NCBI GenBank assembly: GCA_026419775.2
Contig: JAOPGA020001356.1
Span: 1 to 38,070 of the forward strand
Direction: 5' to 3'
DNA length: 38,070 nucleotides
Origin: Acrasis kona
Lineage: Eukaryota; Heterolobosea; Eutetramitea; Acrasida; Acrasidae
Shown: piece after piece, positions 29,212-38,070 of the stretch
Layout of the letters: every line of letters starts with the position of its first letter
Position numbering within the stretch: position 1 is the stretch's first letter
Notes under the pieces: generated by a model
Seen by the model: only the letters and a program-made list of their open reading frames with translations
Databases searched by the model: none
What the model was told of the DNA's origin: nothing
Translations under genes and position numbers: made by a program

Positions 29212-29640
29212 TGTTTGTTCTTCATGATTTCTGTCTCAATGTCTCCTACTATGTACGGGTCGACTGTCATGATTTTGTTGGTTATTTCCAGTAGGTATGG
29301 CCACCAAGCAGCTGATTCCCACTTTGGAACTACTATTGTTGCAGTGGCTTTAGTTTTTATCAAGTGTAGTATCGTGCGTTCTATCATCGATAATGCGGGG
29401 ATGCAGAGGTTGTTCTGAGTGATGCCTTCTTCGGAATGAACACAATTTGACAGGAATGCGTCTGGATACCACTCTACTTCTTTGAGAGGCTCGCACCATT
29501 GGTCGGTCATGTGATGGCCTCTTGAGCAAAATGCTGGGATTTCCTTGATACATTTTTTTGGTGAAGAGAATCTGTCAATTGTGAACGGTCCGAAGGAGGA
29601 TTTATTATTGAGAAGCCTTCTTTTGTTAAGTCCCAAGCTT
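29154..29640 (-). pseudogene. DIRS methyltransferase-like region
   Basis: The frame ending at 29154 contains DAFLSNCVHSEEGITQNNLC and, further on, HLIKTKATATIVVPKWESAA followed by WWPYLLEI. In DIRS elements a segment of this kind (DAF, then a P-x-W-x-x-x-W-W/P block) follows RNase H and is annotated as a DNA N6-adenine methyltransferase-like domain. The catalytic motif is not visible here, and the frame differs from that of RNase H. Confidence 0.4.
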
Positions 29641-30230
29641 GTTTTAATTGTGAATCTGCTAATTCTTGAAATTGTTCTTGGGATACTCTTGAGATTGCAT
29701 CTGCTTCCTTGTTGTGAAGTGTCGGTATCCAGGATACCTTCCTGATCCAAATGTTTGCCTCCCTGCACTTGTACCATATTCTTTTCGCAACATCCCGTAG
29801 AGCTTTGATTCTTCCATAACCCTTTGTATGTATGATTTGCCGTATTTATGTATTGTCTGTAAACACATGGAGATGAATTATGTCGGAAGGTGTTTTCTTC
29901 TGGATTATTAAATCTAAGGTCTTCTCGAATGCTATCAGTTCGTACATGTTGATCGAGAGCTCCTCTTGATCCGTTGGCCATCTCCCCATTATAATCTTGT
30001 CTTCGTACACACCTCCATAAGCTGTTGTGGTGGCATCGCTGCTCACTGGAGTGAAATGGGTGTCTAGCTCGAACGGAGTGCAGTTGTGAGTGGAAAGTAG
30101 GTTTTGAATTACCGTTAGGTCTTGTTTGATTTGTGTATCGATGTTCATGCTGCCCTTCCAACGGTTTCCTCTTGCTGCCACTCTCTTCATTAGTCGTGAT
30201 TGAATGCGGTGTAGATATGGTCGGATCCAG
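29530..30230 (-). pseudogene. RNase H domain of the DIRS element
   Basis: After a 1-nt change from the RT frame the minus strand gives IRPYLHRIQSRLMKRV, then FTPVSSDATTTAYGG (Asp), INMYELIAFEKTLD (Glu) and HLHVFTDNT (Asp). A TAA follows at 29848-29846. The same frame then continues with IRQIIHTKGYGRIKALRDVA and ends the domain with VSWIPTLHNKEADAISR (His, Asn, Asp). The stop falls inside otherwise conserved sequence. Confidence 0.7.
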
Positions 30231-31215
30231 GGTGCAGCCGGCAAAGTTTCCCTACCATCTTCGAGACGAATGTTGTCTTTGCTCTTGAGGACTTCATAGC
30301 TTGATTGATCATGTCGCTGATGTTCTGTACTTTCTTTGGAGTGGCAAAGCTGTATCCCTCTAGAAGGTTGTAACCTACTCCTAAATGTTCCACTAATTGT
30401 GTTGGTTCCACGATGATCTTCGAGCGAGCGAAGATGAAGCCCAGATCTTGCATGACTGTAAGGAAACGAGCCGTGGCCGTTTTGCATTTCTCTTGCGTTC
30501 TGGCCAGCACTAGGAAGTCGTCCAGGTAGAAGAATATCAAGATCCCTTCTTTGCGTAGAATCTTTACAGCTTCGCCAACAATCTTCGAAAATTCACTTGG
30601 GGCTGTGTTGAGTCCGAATGGGAGCGTGATATATTGGTAGAGAGTTCCTTCGAATTCGAATGTGAGCAGTTTCCATGTGTCCTTGTGCATTGCGGCGTGG
30701 TTGTAACCAGACACTAGATCCCACTTCGTTGCCCACATGCCTTTTTGTAGCATGCGACTCAGCATGGATGTGCACTCCATCTTGAATGACGGGGCGTGAA
30801 AGTTTGGATTTACTGTCTTCATGTTTATAATATGTCTCCATGTTGTTCTTGGCTTTGGTACTAGATGCCATGGTGAGATGTAACAATGATTCCTCATGGA
30901 TTCTGGGACTGTACGGATGAACTTCTTGTTTAGTATGATGCTCACATGGATTCTCATCCATTCTGTTTGCTCCTTGTCTGGTTTCATGTTCTCTCCGATA
31001 TATTTGTAGGAAAGGTTTGTTGATGGTAGGCGGATGCCGTAGCGCAATGTGTTGACGGTCTTCTTTGTAGCTCCATACTGTTGCCACTTCTTCCAAAAGA
31101 AACGGAGCCTCCCCCCCTGAAACTCCTGCTCCTTCACTAATAGTGGGTAGTCAGTTGTAGTCGGCTTTTCCACCTCTACTATTGCCTCGTCCACCGCGTC
31201 CACCACCTCGTCCAC
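30190..31215 (-). CDS. Reverse transcriptase domain of the DIRS element
   Basis: An open frame of about 340 residues is the best-preserved part. Motifs in order are WHLVPKPRTTWRHIINMKTV (fingers), MWATKWDLVSGYNHAAM (first catalytic Asp), QYITLPFGLNTAPSEFSKIV (the LPFGL-x-x-A-P block), ILIFFYLDDFLVLART (the Y-x-DD box) and STKIIVEPTQLVEHLGVGY-type thumb sequence. The LPFGL and YLDD combination and the neighbouring RNase H place it in the DIRS/Ty3 side of RTs. The frame ends at HPGSDHIYTAFNHD by a 1-nt shift. Confidence 0.8.
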   Translation of the reverse strand: MDEVVDAVDEAIVEVEKPTTTDYPLLVKEQEFQGGRLRFFWKKWQQYGATKKTVNTLRYGIRLPSTNLSYKYIGENMKPDKEQTEWMRIHVSIILNKKFIRTVPESMRNHCYISPWHLVPKPRTTWRHIINMKTVNPNFHAPSFKMECTSMLSRMLQKGMWATKWDLVSGYNHAAMHKDTWKLLTFEFEGTLYQYITLPFGLNTAPSEFSKIVGEAVKILRKEGILIFFYLDDFLVLARTQEKCKTATARFLTVMQDLGFIFARSKIIVEPTQLVEHLGVGYNLLEGYSFATPKKVQNISDMINQAMKSSRAKTTFVSKMVGKLCRLHPGSDHIYTAFNHD

Positions 31216-31498
31216 CGCGGTTTCCTCGACCTCCTTGATTGCGTTTACGAAGCCATGCTGGCCTTTTGTCGTTGTTGTTGTAGGAGTCCGTTGTTTGTGT
31301 GTTGGATGTAGATGTTGTGATGGAGCGAAACGAGTTTTTATGGCGCTCTAATGTTCTGATGCGGTTGGCTACAAATTTGTTTGGGTCGTCATCTTGAACG
31401 CCGGATACTGATCGAAGGACTAGGTTCACATCCTTGGTCATGGGTATACTAATTATCTTCATTAGGAGGGAACGTATGTGGGCGAAGGATAGAGCCAA
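31151..31498 (-). CDS. Gag-like C-terminal part with RGG-rich tail
   Basis: The frame of 115 codons starts ALSFAHIRSLLMKIISI and ends in an RNA-binding-type tail (GGRGNRGGRGGGRGGRGNSR). It overlaps the start of the RT frame by 65 bp in another frame, which in DIRS and related elements can mean a programmed shift between gag and pol. Here other shifts nearby are clearly damage, so I do not claim programming. Confidence 0.55.
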   Translation of the reverse strand: MALSFAHIRSLLMKIISIPMTKDVNLVLRSVSGVQDDDPNKFVANRIRTLERHKNSFRSITTSTSNTQTTDSYNNNDKRPAWLRKRNQGGRGNRGGRGGGRGGRGNSRGGKADYN

Positions 31499-32250
31499 GC
31501 CCTGGTAATAATGTCTTCAAACACAGACTCATCATCCCCATACGCGTTTTAAGGTCGAGCATTGTTTGTTCTAAAAAGTAGGAGACGCGAACAAGTTCCT
31601 CTTTAAAATCTTTTTACACACAATTCATCTCTTCTTCTGATGGTGTTATCTTCAATGGTTCTAATTTGCCTCCATCTTTTGTGATGGAACAAAGGGAGTC
31701 ATTAGCATCTCTTGGACCCTCTCTTGCAATGGTGCTCCACTTGGTGTTGTATCTTTGTATAAGTGTAGACATGTGATTAAATTTTGTTGCCGCCAGGATT
31801 CTATAGTCCGAGTATCTTGTAATGGAGTCTGTACTGGCTAGATTGTTCTCTAGGGAAAATAGGTCGCCTTTGGTGCGGTTAATATCCTCAAAGTTAAAAT
31901 CATTGAAGAAATTGCTTTTTTCAACAGGCGGAGGTTGTTGATTTTTTTGGAGGATATGAACATAGTCTTCTAGTCCCGTTGTCATTGTATCTTCTGTCTT
32001 GTAATTTCTTTGTGTTATCGACTAAGTGCTCAATGATAAGATTCCACCTTTCATTGAAGTCTTCCATTCTCAGGATTGCCTCTGGAATTGGTGCTTGTGA
32101 TTGATGCTTCTTTTAGTATTTAAGCAATGACTTCTCGTTTATGTGGCTGAAGTGTTTTCTTGCAGTAGTAATTGCTTTGTCAGTACCACAGCACTTCATT
32201 GATTTGTTAATTTGCTCTGTAATTATGTTACTAAATGCCTCAATAACCTA
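31499..32250 (-). pseudogene. Gag-like region of the DIRS element, 5' half
   Basis: Pieces of a helical protein follow one another on the minus strand: IIEHLVDNTKKLQD near 32050, then the frame 31985-31614 (MTTGLEDYVHILQKN, with ILAATKFNHMSTLIQRY). A TAA at 31616-31614 is followed in frame by KDFKEELVRVSYFLEQTM. Upstream codons run on to about 32250 across a TAA (32115) and a TAG (32250). Single-base changes separate the pieces. A helical body before an Arg/Gly-rich nucleic-acid-binding tail is usual for DIRS gag. Confidence 0.5.
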
Positions 32251-33024
32251 TTTTACTAAACATTCTTTATCAAATGTGACATTATTAAAATCTTGGCTTT
32301 TGTCTGAAAAATTTTTTAGTAGCCACCTTGATACTTACACCCTTTTTGGATGGTGAGTTGAACAGTTTAAAAAAATCAAAATAAAACATGATGTGTTATT
32401 ACTACTAAAACTACCTGAAAATGAACAGCACTGGCAGCAAAGCAGACTCAATAATTGTTGATAAATATTTTGTAATCACTATTAGTGATAATGAAAAGGA
32501 CAGTAATGATTTTGGGTAAACAGAGAAGCCAATATCTGGATTTATTAAAGCAAATGGTGTTGTAACTATTAGAGTTACATAATTGGATTGATCGGAGAAC
32601 AAGTTATCCCGCAGATCCGCAGGAACCAGTATAAAATCAAAGTGATATTGTTAAATAAAATAATAATTATATTGACTGCTCACTACCGTGTGCTCATTTA
32701 CTTACCTTATTTACCCAATATTTATTACAAATGGAGAAACTAAAGAAAACAAAGATTGAGAAAAGGAAAAAAGACAACAAACAATTACACTTACTCAAAT
32801 GCCTAATTTAGCAGGTTGGGTTAAAAGGTTTAAAAAAAAAGTAATTTTATTAAAAGAATTTTAAGCTTGATAACTATAACACAATTATATTGTGTTTCAA
32901 TCAAAACAACTACATTTTCAGAAAAATTCAAAATAAAAAAAAAAATCAATTCAATTTATTCAAAGTACACTTTGTACAGGAAAATATCTACTTTCACCTC
33001 GACAAGCATGGCCTTGAGCATAGC
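32251..33024. other. AT-rich stretch, no convincing gene
   Basis: Contains A/T homopolymers (for example around 32935-32942) and short plus-strand frames such as 32421-32517 that are crossed by TAA. It may include the 5' end of the DIRS element and the 3' UTR of the minus-strand gene that ends at 33025. Confidence 0.4.
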
Positions 33025-34153
33025 TTAATTCCGCTGCAATTCTAGGAGTCTAATCCTCCTCTCCCCATCTATCATATGTCTGAGGTTTTGTGCCTCACTG
33101 TCCACAAATATCTCCTCTTCATTGTCATCAATAACGAATGGCTGGTTGTGGCTACTTAATGTATACCTATACACAGTGGTTGCAGATCCACTGCTTGGGT
33201 CGCTTGCCGATTGGTGGAAATCGGATGGAGCGCTGGTGTACGCTTCTGGGCTGATTGGTGGTGTGGTGGTATTGCTGTTGTCATCATGTTGACTCGCTAC
33301 TGGACTGATTGGTGGTGTAGTGTCGCTGTTGTTATCATGTTGGCTGTTTGTTTCGACGGAAGGTCCAATGCTGTCCGCGCTCTTATTAGTAATGTCATGT
33401 AGCTTTCCGTCTCGAAGTGCAGTGTTGTATTTTTTTACTGCCGCTAAGACTTGTGTCAGGACCTTGAGGAGATGCATCTAGTTTGATTTCAGAAAGCAAA
33501 GTTGTCGAATGATACGGTACACATAAAGTCCTTTGCTCTCTTCTTCAAATCTTGTAGCTTTTTTTCTTGCTCGTCCTTTGCTGCCTTCTTGTTGGCCTTC
33601 TCTAATTGTTTTTATTTTTTTTTTCCTTGTCCTTTATTAGCTTGGCTTTTTCTTTGTTGAGCTTTTCTAATTCTCTTTGAGCACTTCTTACCTGCTTCTC
33701 CTTGATTTTTTGTTGCCTTACTTCTTTCTTCTCGGCCATCTTTGCCTGCCTGTCCTTTAGCTTTTTTTGCCTCTTTTCCTCCCTCGCCGCTTCCCTCTCC
33801 TTGAACTTTGCCTCCTTGGCCCTTAGCTTCTCTTGTCTTGCTTCTTCCCTTGCTGCCTCGTCCAACTTAACGCGCTTGCTCTTGTCCTCATCTGTGCGCC
33901 TCTTGCGAGTCTTGAGTTGCTTTTTTGAGGCTGGTGAAAGGTTTTTGATATTATCAATGGAGTGCTCAGTGGCTTGGGAATCAAATTCGTCCGTACTTTC
34001 TTGGTTGCAGTCATTGGTTTCCTCTGGTTGGGTTCCTCCTGTGTAGATGAGCAATTCCTTGTCTGAATTATCCAAATAGTAAAAGTCTTCATTACAGGAA
34101 GAGGTACGTGCATGACAGCTATCTATTTCTGTAAGTGTTTGTTGAACTAACAT
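33025..34153 (-). CDS. Lys-rich coiled-coil protein with acidic/Ser-Pro tail, two exons, one 1-nt break
   Basis: ATG 34153 opens an acidic N-terminus (residues about 1-75) and a KKQLKTRKRRTDEDKSKR nuclear-type basic patch. A long Lys/Glu coiled coil (REEARQEKLRAKEAKFKERE and on) runs to about residue 180. There the frame is lost in an A-run near 33607; one extra A would restore it. It then reads EKANKKAAKDEQEKK to KDFMCT at 33516. A 38-nt intron (33515-33478, GTATCA...ACTAG) joins it in phase to MHLLKVLTQVLAAVKKYNTA, followed by an imperfect peptide repeat (SQHDNNSDT-TPPISP and SQHDDNSNT-TTPPISP) and a helical end (RHMIDGERRIRLLEL). The function is unknown; a transposon-borne nuclear protein or a host gene are both possible. 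Confidence 0.55.
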
Positions 34154-34371
34154 TGTGGCTTGGTTTGTTTGTGAAGTTGAATTTAAACAAAAACTTTTCT
34201 AGCTTTTACAGTCCTATTAAATGACAGATATAGCGCTGCTATACATTAAAGCATGGTATATCTCAAGCTGAAAGACAGTTTCTTACAATGACAAAGAATA
34301 TGATTTGATACTGGATTTGTCAAGTAAAAAACAAAAAACAAATCCAAAATTGGGGAGGTCACCGGTTAGAG

Positions 34372-34994
34372 TTGATACAAGAATTAGCATTCAATTTTAT
34401 AGATTTCAAAACAAATCCAAAGAAGAAATTTATATGTATATTTGTACATTTGGCAAATTTCCCTTTTTCTAAAGTGTCTGAGGTTTTATATATGCTTACA
34501 AAGTTTGGTTATGTGGTGTCCCCATCCTATGTATACCGGTATTTAGTAATTATTATTACTTTATTAACAAATAGTAGATTACATAAAGATGTCCATTGAA
34601 GTATAAAGTAAAGTCAACCATCTACACAATGATTAGCAAGTATTCAAAAGAAAACATGTTGTTGCATCATTTGTGTCAAATAGACCCAACTTTAATTAAA
34701 TATTTTGATGAGAGTCATTATGAGTCAAAAGAACTACGAAGAAGGCAAGCTGTTGGACCAGTAGGTTTCCACCATAGAGCTTTGACTTTTTCTGAGGCAG
34801 ACGACTCGGTCATGACACTTCTACTCCTTATGTCCCTTAATTCAAGTGAACCTTTTTTTGTTGACCTCAAATTGAATGGAGTGTTGCAGTTTGATGTTTT
34901 AACATTTTTCATTAATACAGTTGAAAGAGGTGAATATCTGCTGATGGACAACGCGAAAACTCACCTTGCCGAGGAAACATTTAAACCATTATAA
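34372..34994 (+). pseudogene. Tc1/IS630-like transposase fragment
   Basis: Two frames form one broken protein. The first ends with a helix-turn-helix-like FSKVSEVLYMLTKFGYVVSP and stops at 34597. The second (from 34596) has DPTLIKYFDESHY (first catalytic Asp) and EYLLMDNAKTHLAE (second Asp) in the spacing of DDE_3-type transposases. It ends at TAA before the third acidic residue. Terminal repeats were not found. It is a dead fragment. Confidence 0.55.
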
Positions 34995-35151
34995 GAATAC
35001 ATTCTGGTCGGAAATACTTCGTTCCCTCTCTAATGTGACTAGAGAGAGTCTCTTACAATTTTATTCAAACTGTTCAAAATTGAAATTATAAATACAAATA
35101 GAACTCTTTTTGGTAAAAAATGTAATAAAATAGTGCAATCCAATACATGGG

Positions 35152-35687
35152 TTATATTATAATACACGCGATAAACGTCTTCTTGATTTCATGCTCATAC
35201 AGTCCAACATCAACTAATGTCTGATAAAATGGATGATCAGATGTTATTGGGTTGTTGTCTAAATCCCTCACACAGTCAGCTATTGCGGAGATATCAGAGA
35301 CTCTTTGGAATCGATCATAAATCGATTCTGTTATCTTGAAGTGCGATCAATTACCTCTGTTCAGTTTTCCATTAAGATCTTCAAACATAATAGCAGAGAA
35401 TTGGTGGAGGGGTCCAAAATTTCGGACAAAGTGGCATAAATGAAGTAGCGAATGGATCTTAATTGTGACATGATTTGAGTAGTACAGTTTGGGTACCATC
35501 TCAACAAAGAGTCTCAGCATCCGCTCTGCCTCATCTATCTCTTCATGCGATATTGATCATTTTGTCAAGATTCTGTATGACCTAATAAACAACGACCAAT
35601 GTACTGTGTATTTGAGTGGTAAACGACCTTGAATAGCAGGTAAAGAATAGAATAACGCCCATTCATGTAAATCTGCTGACTTCCAAT
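35152..35687 (-). pseudogene. TNP2/Plavaka-like transposase C-terminal remnant, cut at the Ginger2-like element
   Basis: On the minus strand the reading opens exactly at the edge of the neighbouring element with NWKSADLHEWALFYSLPAIQ, then LPLKYTVHWSLFIRS. It passes a TGA and continues in frame with EEIDEAERMLRLFVEMVPKL and HSLLHLCHFVRNFGPLHQFS, then FEDLNGKLNR. This is the conserved end block of CACTA/TNP2 and Plavaka transposases (NxH-x-LxHL, R-x-x-GPL, FE-x-x-NGxLK). A second TGA or a 27-nt intron-like gap precedes YDRFQRVSDISAI and the end at 35152. The upstream half is not found right of the element. Confidence 0.6.
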
Positions 35688-35724
35688 TGTCCCAGGCGAA
35701 TGTGTTCGACTGAATCGTCCAGGC
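35688..35724 (+). repeat. Left terminal inverted repeat of the Ginger2-like element
   Basis: Starts tgtcccaggcgaatg and ends gtccaggc. It pairs with 37987-38023 at 36 of 37 positions and contains two internal ccaggcgaa motifs in direct order. Confidence 0.85.
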
Positions 35725-35913
35725 GAAAATAAAAATAGTCTTCTTAATAAAGATAAATGNGTTCTCAAAATAAATCTTTCAATATGTGACGTAGATATCT
35801 TTTCTACGCTTACCGTTAAATTTTTTAACATGAAGCGGATTTACTAGCCGTTACCACTAATATAATCCAGAATTCAGCCCAAAACAATAACCTTGATCAA
35901 AAATAAACACAAA

Positions 35914-38048
35914 ATGCTACAAGAAGAATACAACAACATATACAACTACATAACAAATAAGAAGAGTATTGAATCTAACTTGACAAAGGCACAATTAGTC
36001 AAGTTAAAGCGTATATGTGAAAACTATCGGATCACAAATAGACAGGATGAATACCTTGGTAATGGTCCACATCTCGTTATGTCCAAAAAATTAAAAGTGA
36101 CAAAGAACAGTAAGAACAGGGAAATTCAATTTACCTCCGAAGATGCCAAAGCTAAAAAACCTGAAGATCTAATTCCTGGCGAGGATTTCTCATACGTGGA
36201 TGCTGGTTACCAGGTTGTTGAAAAAATCCAATTACATTTTGGAATGTTTACCAAAGTTGTAGCATTAGAGCATAAGCGAACGAATTGCGCTGGTAGGGAT
36301 GTTGTTGGCAGGATATTCCATGATTCTGAGGGTCGGTATCACTTCAAAGGATGGAGGTTTGTTGAACTTTTTTCCACAACATTGACCAACATTACAATAG
36401 AAACTATTTTGAGACCAACAAAGAAAAAGGCACTATAAACACATGTGCACTTTGCTGCGCTAGAAAAGCTCAGAGAGAAGCACCAGTTCCGGTCGCTATT
36501 GTTTCGGAGTATGCCATGCACCACCTCCAAGTGGACTACACATTCTACTCGGATTATAAAATCCTCAACTACGTAGACCACTTCACCAAAAGGGTCTGGT
36601 CCTTCTCAACACCAACCAAGGAGGGGAAACATGTCATCAAGGCACTTGAGTTAATCAAAGCTGAGGTTGGCATCTATCCTACCATCTTCCACTCTGATAA
36701 TGGTGGAGAATTTGTCAACGATGGTCTTTCAGAGTTTTGTATACTACACAACATTGAAGAAAGGCATGGGCAAGCCTACAACCCCCAATGCCAAGGTGCT
36801 ATTGAAGCGGCCAACAAAACCATCAAGATTGGAATTGACAACATCCGACTAGGTCAAGACACCTCAAAATTGCCCTTCCACGCTCAGCTAGAGATGGCCA
36901 ACCTAGCTTACAATGGACGCATCCACACCACCACCAAAGTTACTCCTTTTGAAGCTTTAAATACATGCATCTTTATCAATCCAAAGTTAAAGGCTCAAGG
37001 GACGGAAGAGCAACTTCAGAAAGCCACATCAATGCACCTACTCATTCGAAACAATACTGCGAAGCGCAATGCTCTTGACTTGAAGAAGAGTGGCAACAAA
37101 CAAATGAGGCGAAATATCACAATTCGCACCGGCGATTATGTGTGGTACACTGAGGGGCTTAAGCACAAGAAGAAGAAGCTAGTTGGACAGCAAAAAAAAG
37201 ACAAGCAACATTATGGACTTGTTGTAGCTCGCTCTGACAATAACCGTTGCCTTGAGACTTGGCTTTTAACAAATGGTGGCCCAAAGGGGGAGAAGATGGA
37301 TGTGAATCCAAACAGTCTCGGAAGTGCTTCAAGAAACTGGTACAAAGTGAGTCACCTTTACAAGTGCCCTTTGAAGAGAGTTCCGGTTGATGGCAAACTC
37401 AGTGAAGAAGTAATTGTACCTGAGAGTGAAGCTGAGGAGGAAGAGGAAGTTGAGGGCGAGGATGAGGATGAGGAACAGGAACAGGAGCAGGAGGAACCTG
37501 CCACTTTTAATTTAGCCAACACGAGAGAATTAAACAGTGCAGTTCAAAACATGGACCTTGAACAACTTTCTGCACTGGTAACTGCTGCATTTGAAAAAAT
37601 TCAATCGCTTCAACAACTCCATGTTCCACAGACTGCTCCAGAACCAACACCCAAACCAATAATGGAAACTGAGCCCTACAAATCTACAACAACAATAAAA
37701 AAGAGGAGGAAGAGGAAAGAACACTCTGACGCCCCCGCACCAACCAAACGTCGTGTCGATGGCATACTTGATCTTGAGACTGAGAACAGACAAGAAGACA
37801 TTTCTCCAGAGTTTCGAGTTATAGTCCCCACCATTCAGTTTGCCAAACCAGGTGATAAAGTCATTATCAAGAAGAATGATATAGAGATTGGTCGTGGGGA
37901 AGTGTATGACTTACAAGAATGGCATCAAACAAAGCTGCCTATATTAGGGAAGTGTATGACTTACAAGAATGGCATCAAACAAAGCTGCCTGGACAATTCA
38001 GTCGAACACATTCGCCTGGGACATCTAAATCACTGTCTACTGAGATGA
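35914..38048 (+). CDS. DDE integrase of the Ginger2-like element, with one 1-nt frameshift
   Basis: The first ATG is 35914. Frame one runs to 36438, but the protein leaves it in a run of six T at 36368-36373; one more T would restore reading. Combined order: charged N-terminus, HHCC-type zinc-binding region (VALEHKRTN, then FHNIDQHYN, then TCALCCARK), and catalytic core. The core has QVDYTFYSD (Asp), IFHSDNGGEF (Asp) and QGAIEAANKTI (Glu), giving D-x53-D-x35-E as in gypsy-type integrases. After it come a beta-rich basic C-terminal domain (GDYVWYTEGLKHKKKK), an acidic stretch (EEEEEVEGEDEDEEQEQEQE) and a nuclear-type signal (KKRRKRKEH). The frame passes through the right terminal repeat and stops 25 bp outside the element, after a 50-bp duplication changed the end. 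Confidence 0.8.
37897..37990 (+). repeat. Tandem duplication, 44-bp copies with period 50
   Basis: The block gggaagtgtatgacttacaa and following bases to aaagctgcct occurs at 37897-37940 and again, unchanged, at 37947-37990, separated by atatta. A 50-bp step is not a multiple of three, so the copies are translated in different frames (VYDLQEWHQTKLP, then CMTYKNGIKQSCL). Confidence 0.9.
37987..38023 (-). repeat. Right terminal inverted repeat of the Ginger2-like element
   Basis: Reverse complement of 35688-35724 with a single difference (ggacaattcag against ggacgattcag). It ends cgcctgggaca. Confidence 0.85.
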
Positions 38049-38070
38049 TGTCGAATCGGATCTTGATTAC

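Larger units (their letters stand above)
28343..32250 (-). mobile_element. Degenerate DIRS-type (tyrosine-recombinase) retrotransposon
   Basis: The minus-strand order is gag-like, reverse transcriptase, RNase H, a methyltransferase-like region and a tyrosine recombinase remnant, the DIRS arrangement. DIRS elements integrate with a recombinase instead of an integrase and have unusual termini. Frame changes occur in gag, between RT and RNase H and after RNase H, and stops occur in gag and RNase H. The recombinase is internally deleted. Boundaries are approximate because no inverted or split terminal repeats were recognised. A short acidic frame at 28343-28546 (ending KSDDSDDESQ) may belong to the 3' end or to something older. 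Confidence 0.7.
35688..38023 (+). mobile_element. Ginger2/Tdd-like DDE integrase transposon, 2336 bp
   Basis: The element is bounded by 37-bp terminal inverted repeats with one mismatch, 35688-35724 and 37987-38023, beginning TGT and ending ACA. It encodes a single retroviral-type integrase without reverse transcriptase, as in Ginger2/Tdd transposons (Tdd-4 of Dictyostelium is the model). A 170-bp leader precedes the ORF. No target-site duplication is visible: five bases outside the left end read ccaat and outside the right end tctaa. Confidence 0.7.

Noticed and set aside
28687-30487. Additional overlapping ORFs across the DIRS element
   Set aside because: Alternative-frame shadows; domain motifs occur only in the frames listed.
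1410-32250. Genome-wide reassignment of TAA/TAG to glutamine
   Set aside because: Long intact genes (F-box 999 aa, SUN 682 aa, TPR 586 aa, G-alpha 354 aa) contain no in-frame TAA or TAG, and G-alpha stops at TAA at exactly the expected length.
33702-34046. Ser/Leu/Phe-rich plus-strand ORF
   Set aside because: Antisense shadow of the Lys/Glu coiled-coil gene.
1-38070. CRISPR arrays, operons or bacterial features
   Set aside because: No spaced repeats were seen, and the genes are spliced and eukaryotic in type.

Overview
The window is nuclear DNA from a eukaryote, most likely a free-living unicellular protist of amoeboid type. I do not name the species. The evidence is spliced genes with very short GT-AG introns (mostly 31 to 48 nt), eukaryote-only families (heterotrimeric G-protein alpha, RGS, PARP, an SLP1/SUCO-type SUN protein, F-box/ankyrin) and a dense mixture of eukaryotic transposons. 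Host genes use the standard genetic code. One base is undetermined (n at 35760).

Layout. 1-1074 is the front part of a hAT transposase on the minus strand, cut by the window edge. 1.4-7.2 kb holds poorly known plus-strand genes: a damaged or intron-rich gene, a Gln-rich nuclear-type protein, a 3'-truncated MFS transporter, a coiled-coil protein and a small hypothetical. 7.4-20.1 kb is the gene-dense core: a PARP-domain protein, a redox-fold/RGS fusion with three exons, a coiled-coil nuclear-type protein, a 91-residue three-exon gene, a PPPDE-like gene with an in-frame stop, a nine-exon TPR-like gene, an unknown protein, a three-exon G-alpha (354 aa) and a two-exon SUN protein. 20.2-24.1 kb is transposon territory: a spliced MULE transposase with a SWIM-like end, then non-LTR retrotransposon debris. 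24.3-27.3 kb is a 999-residue F-box/ankyrin-like gene. 27.5-28.2 kb has an internally deleted MFS pseudogene that shares a 201-bp identical inverted segment with the transporter at 4 kb. 28.3-32.3 kb is a degenerate DIRS-type element on the minus strand. 33.0-34.2 kb is a Lys-rich coiled-coil gene. 34.4-38.0 kb holds a broken Tc1/IS630-like transposase and a TNP2/Plavaka-like transposase remnant, which abuts a Ginger2/Tdd-like integrase transposon bounded by 37-bp terminal inverted repeats.

How it fits together. The core contains a G-alpha gene and an RGS gene about 6 kb apart on the same strand. The RGS protein also carries a thioredoxin-fold domain with a Cys-x-x-Cys motif, which suggests redox-sensitive control of G-protein signalling. 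The rest looks like independent housekeeping genes. The flanks are repeatedly invaded, and several elements are broken by 1-nt shifts and in-frame stops while most neighbouring host genes stay intact.
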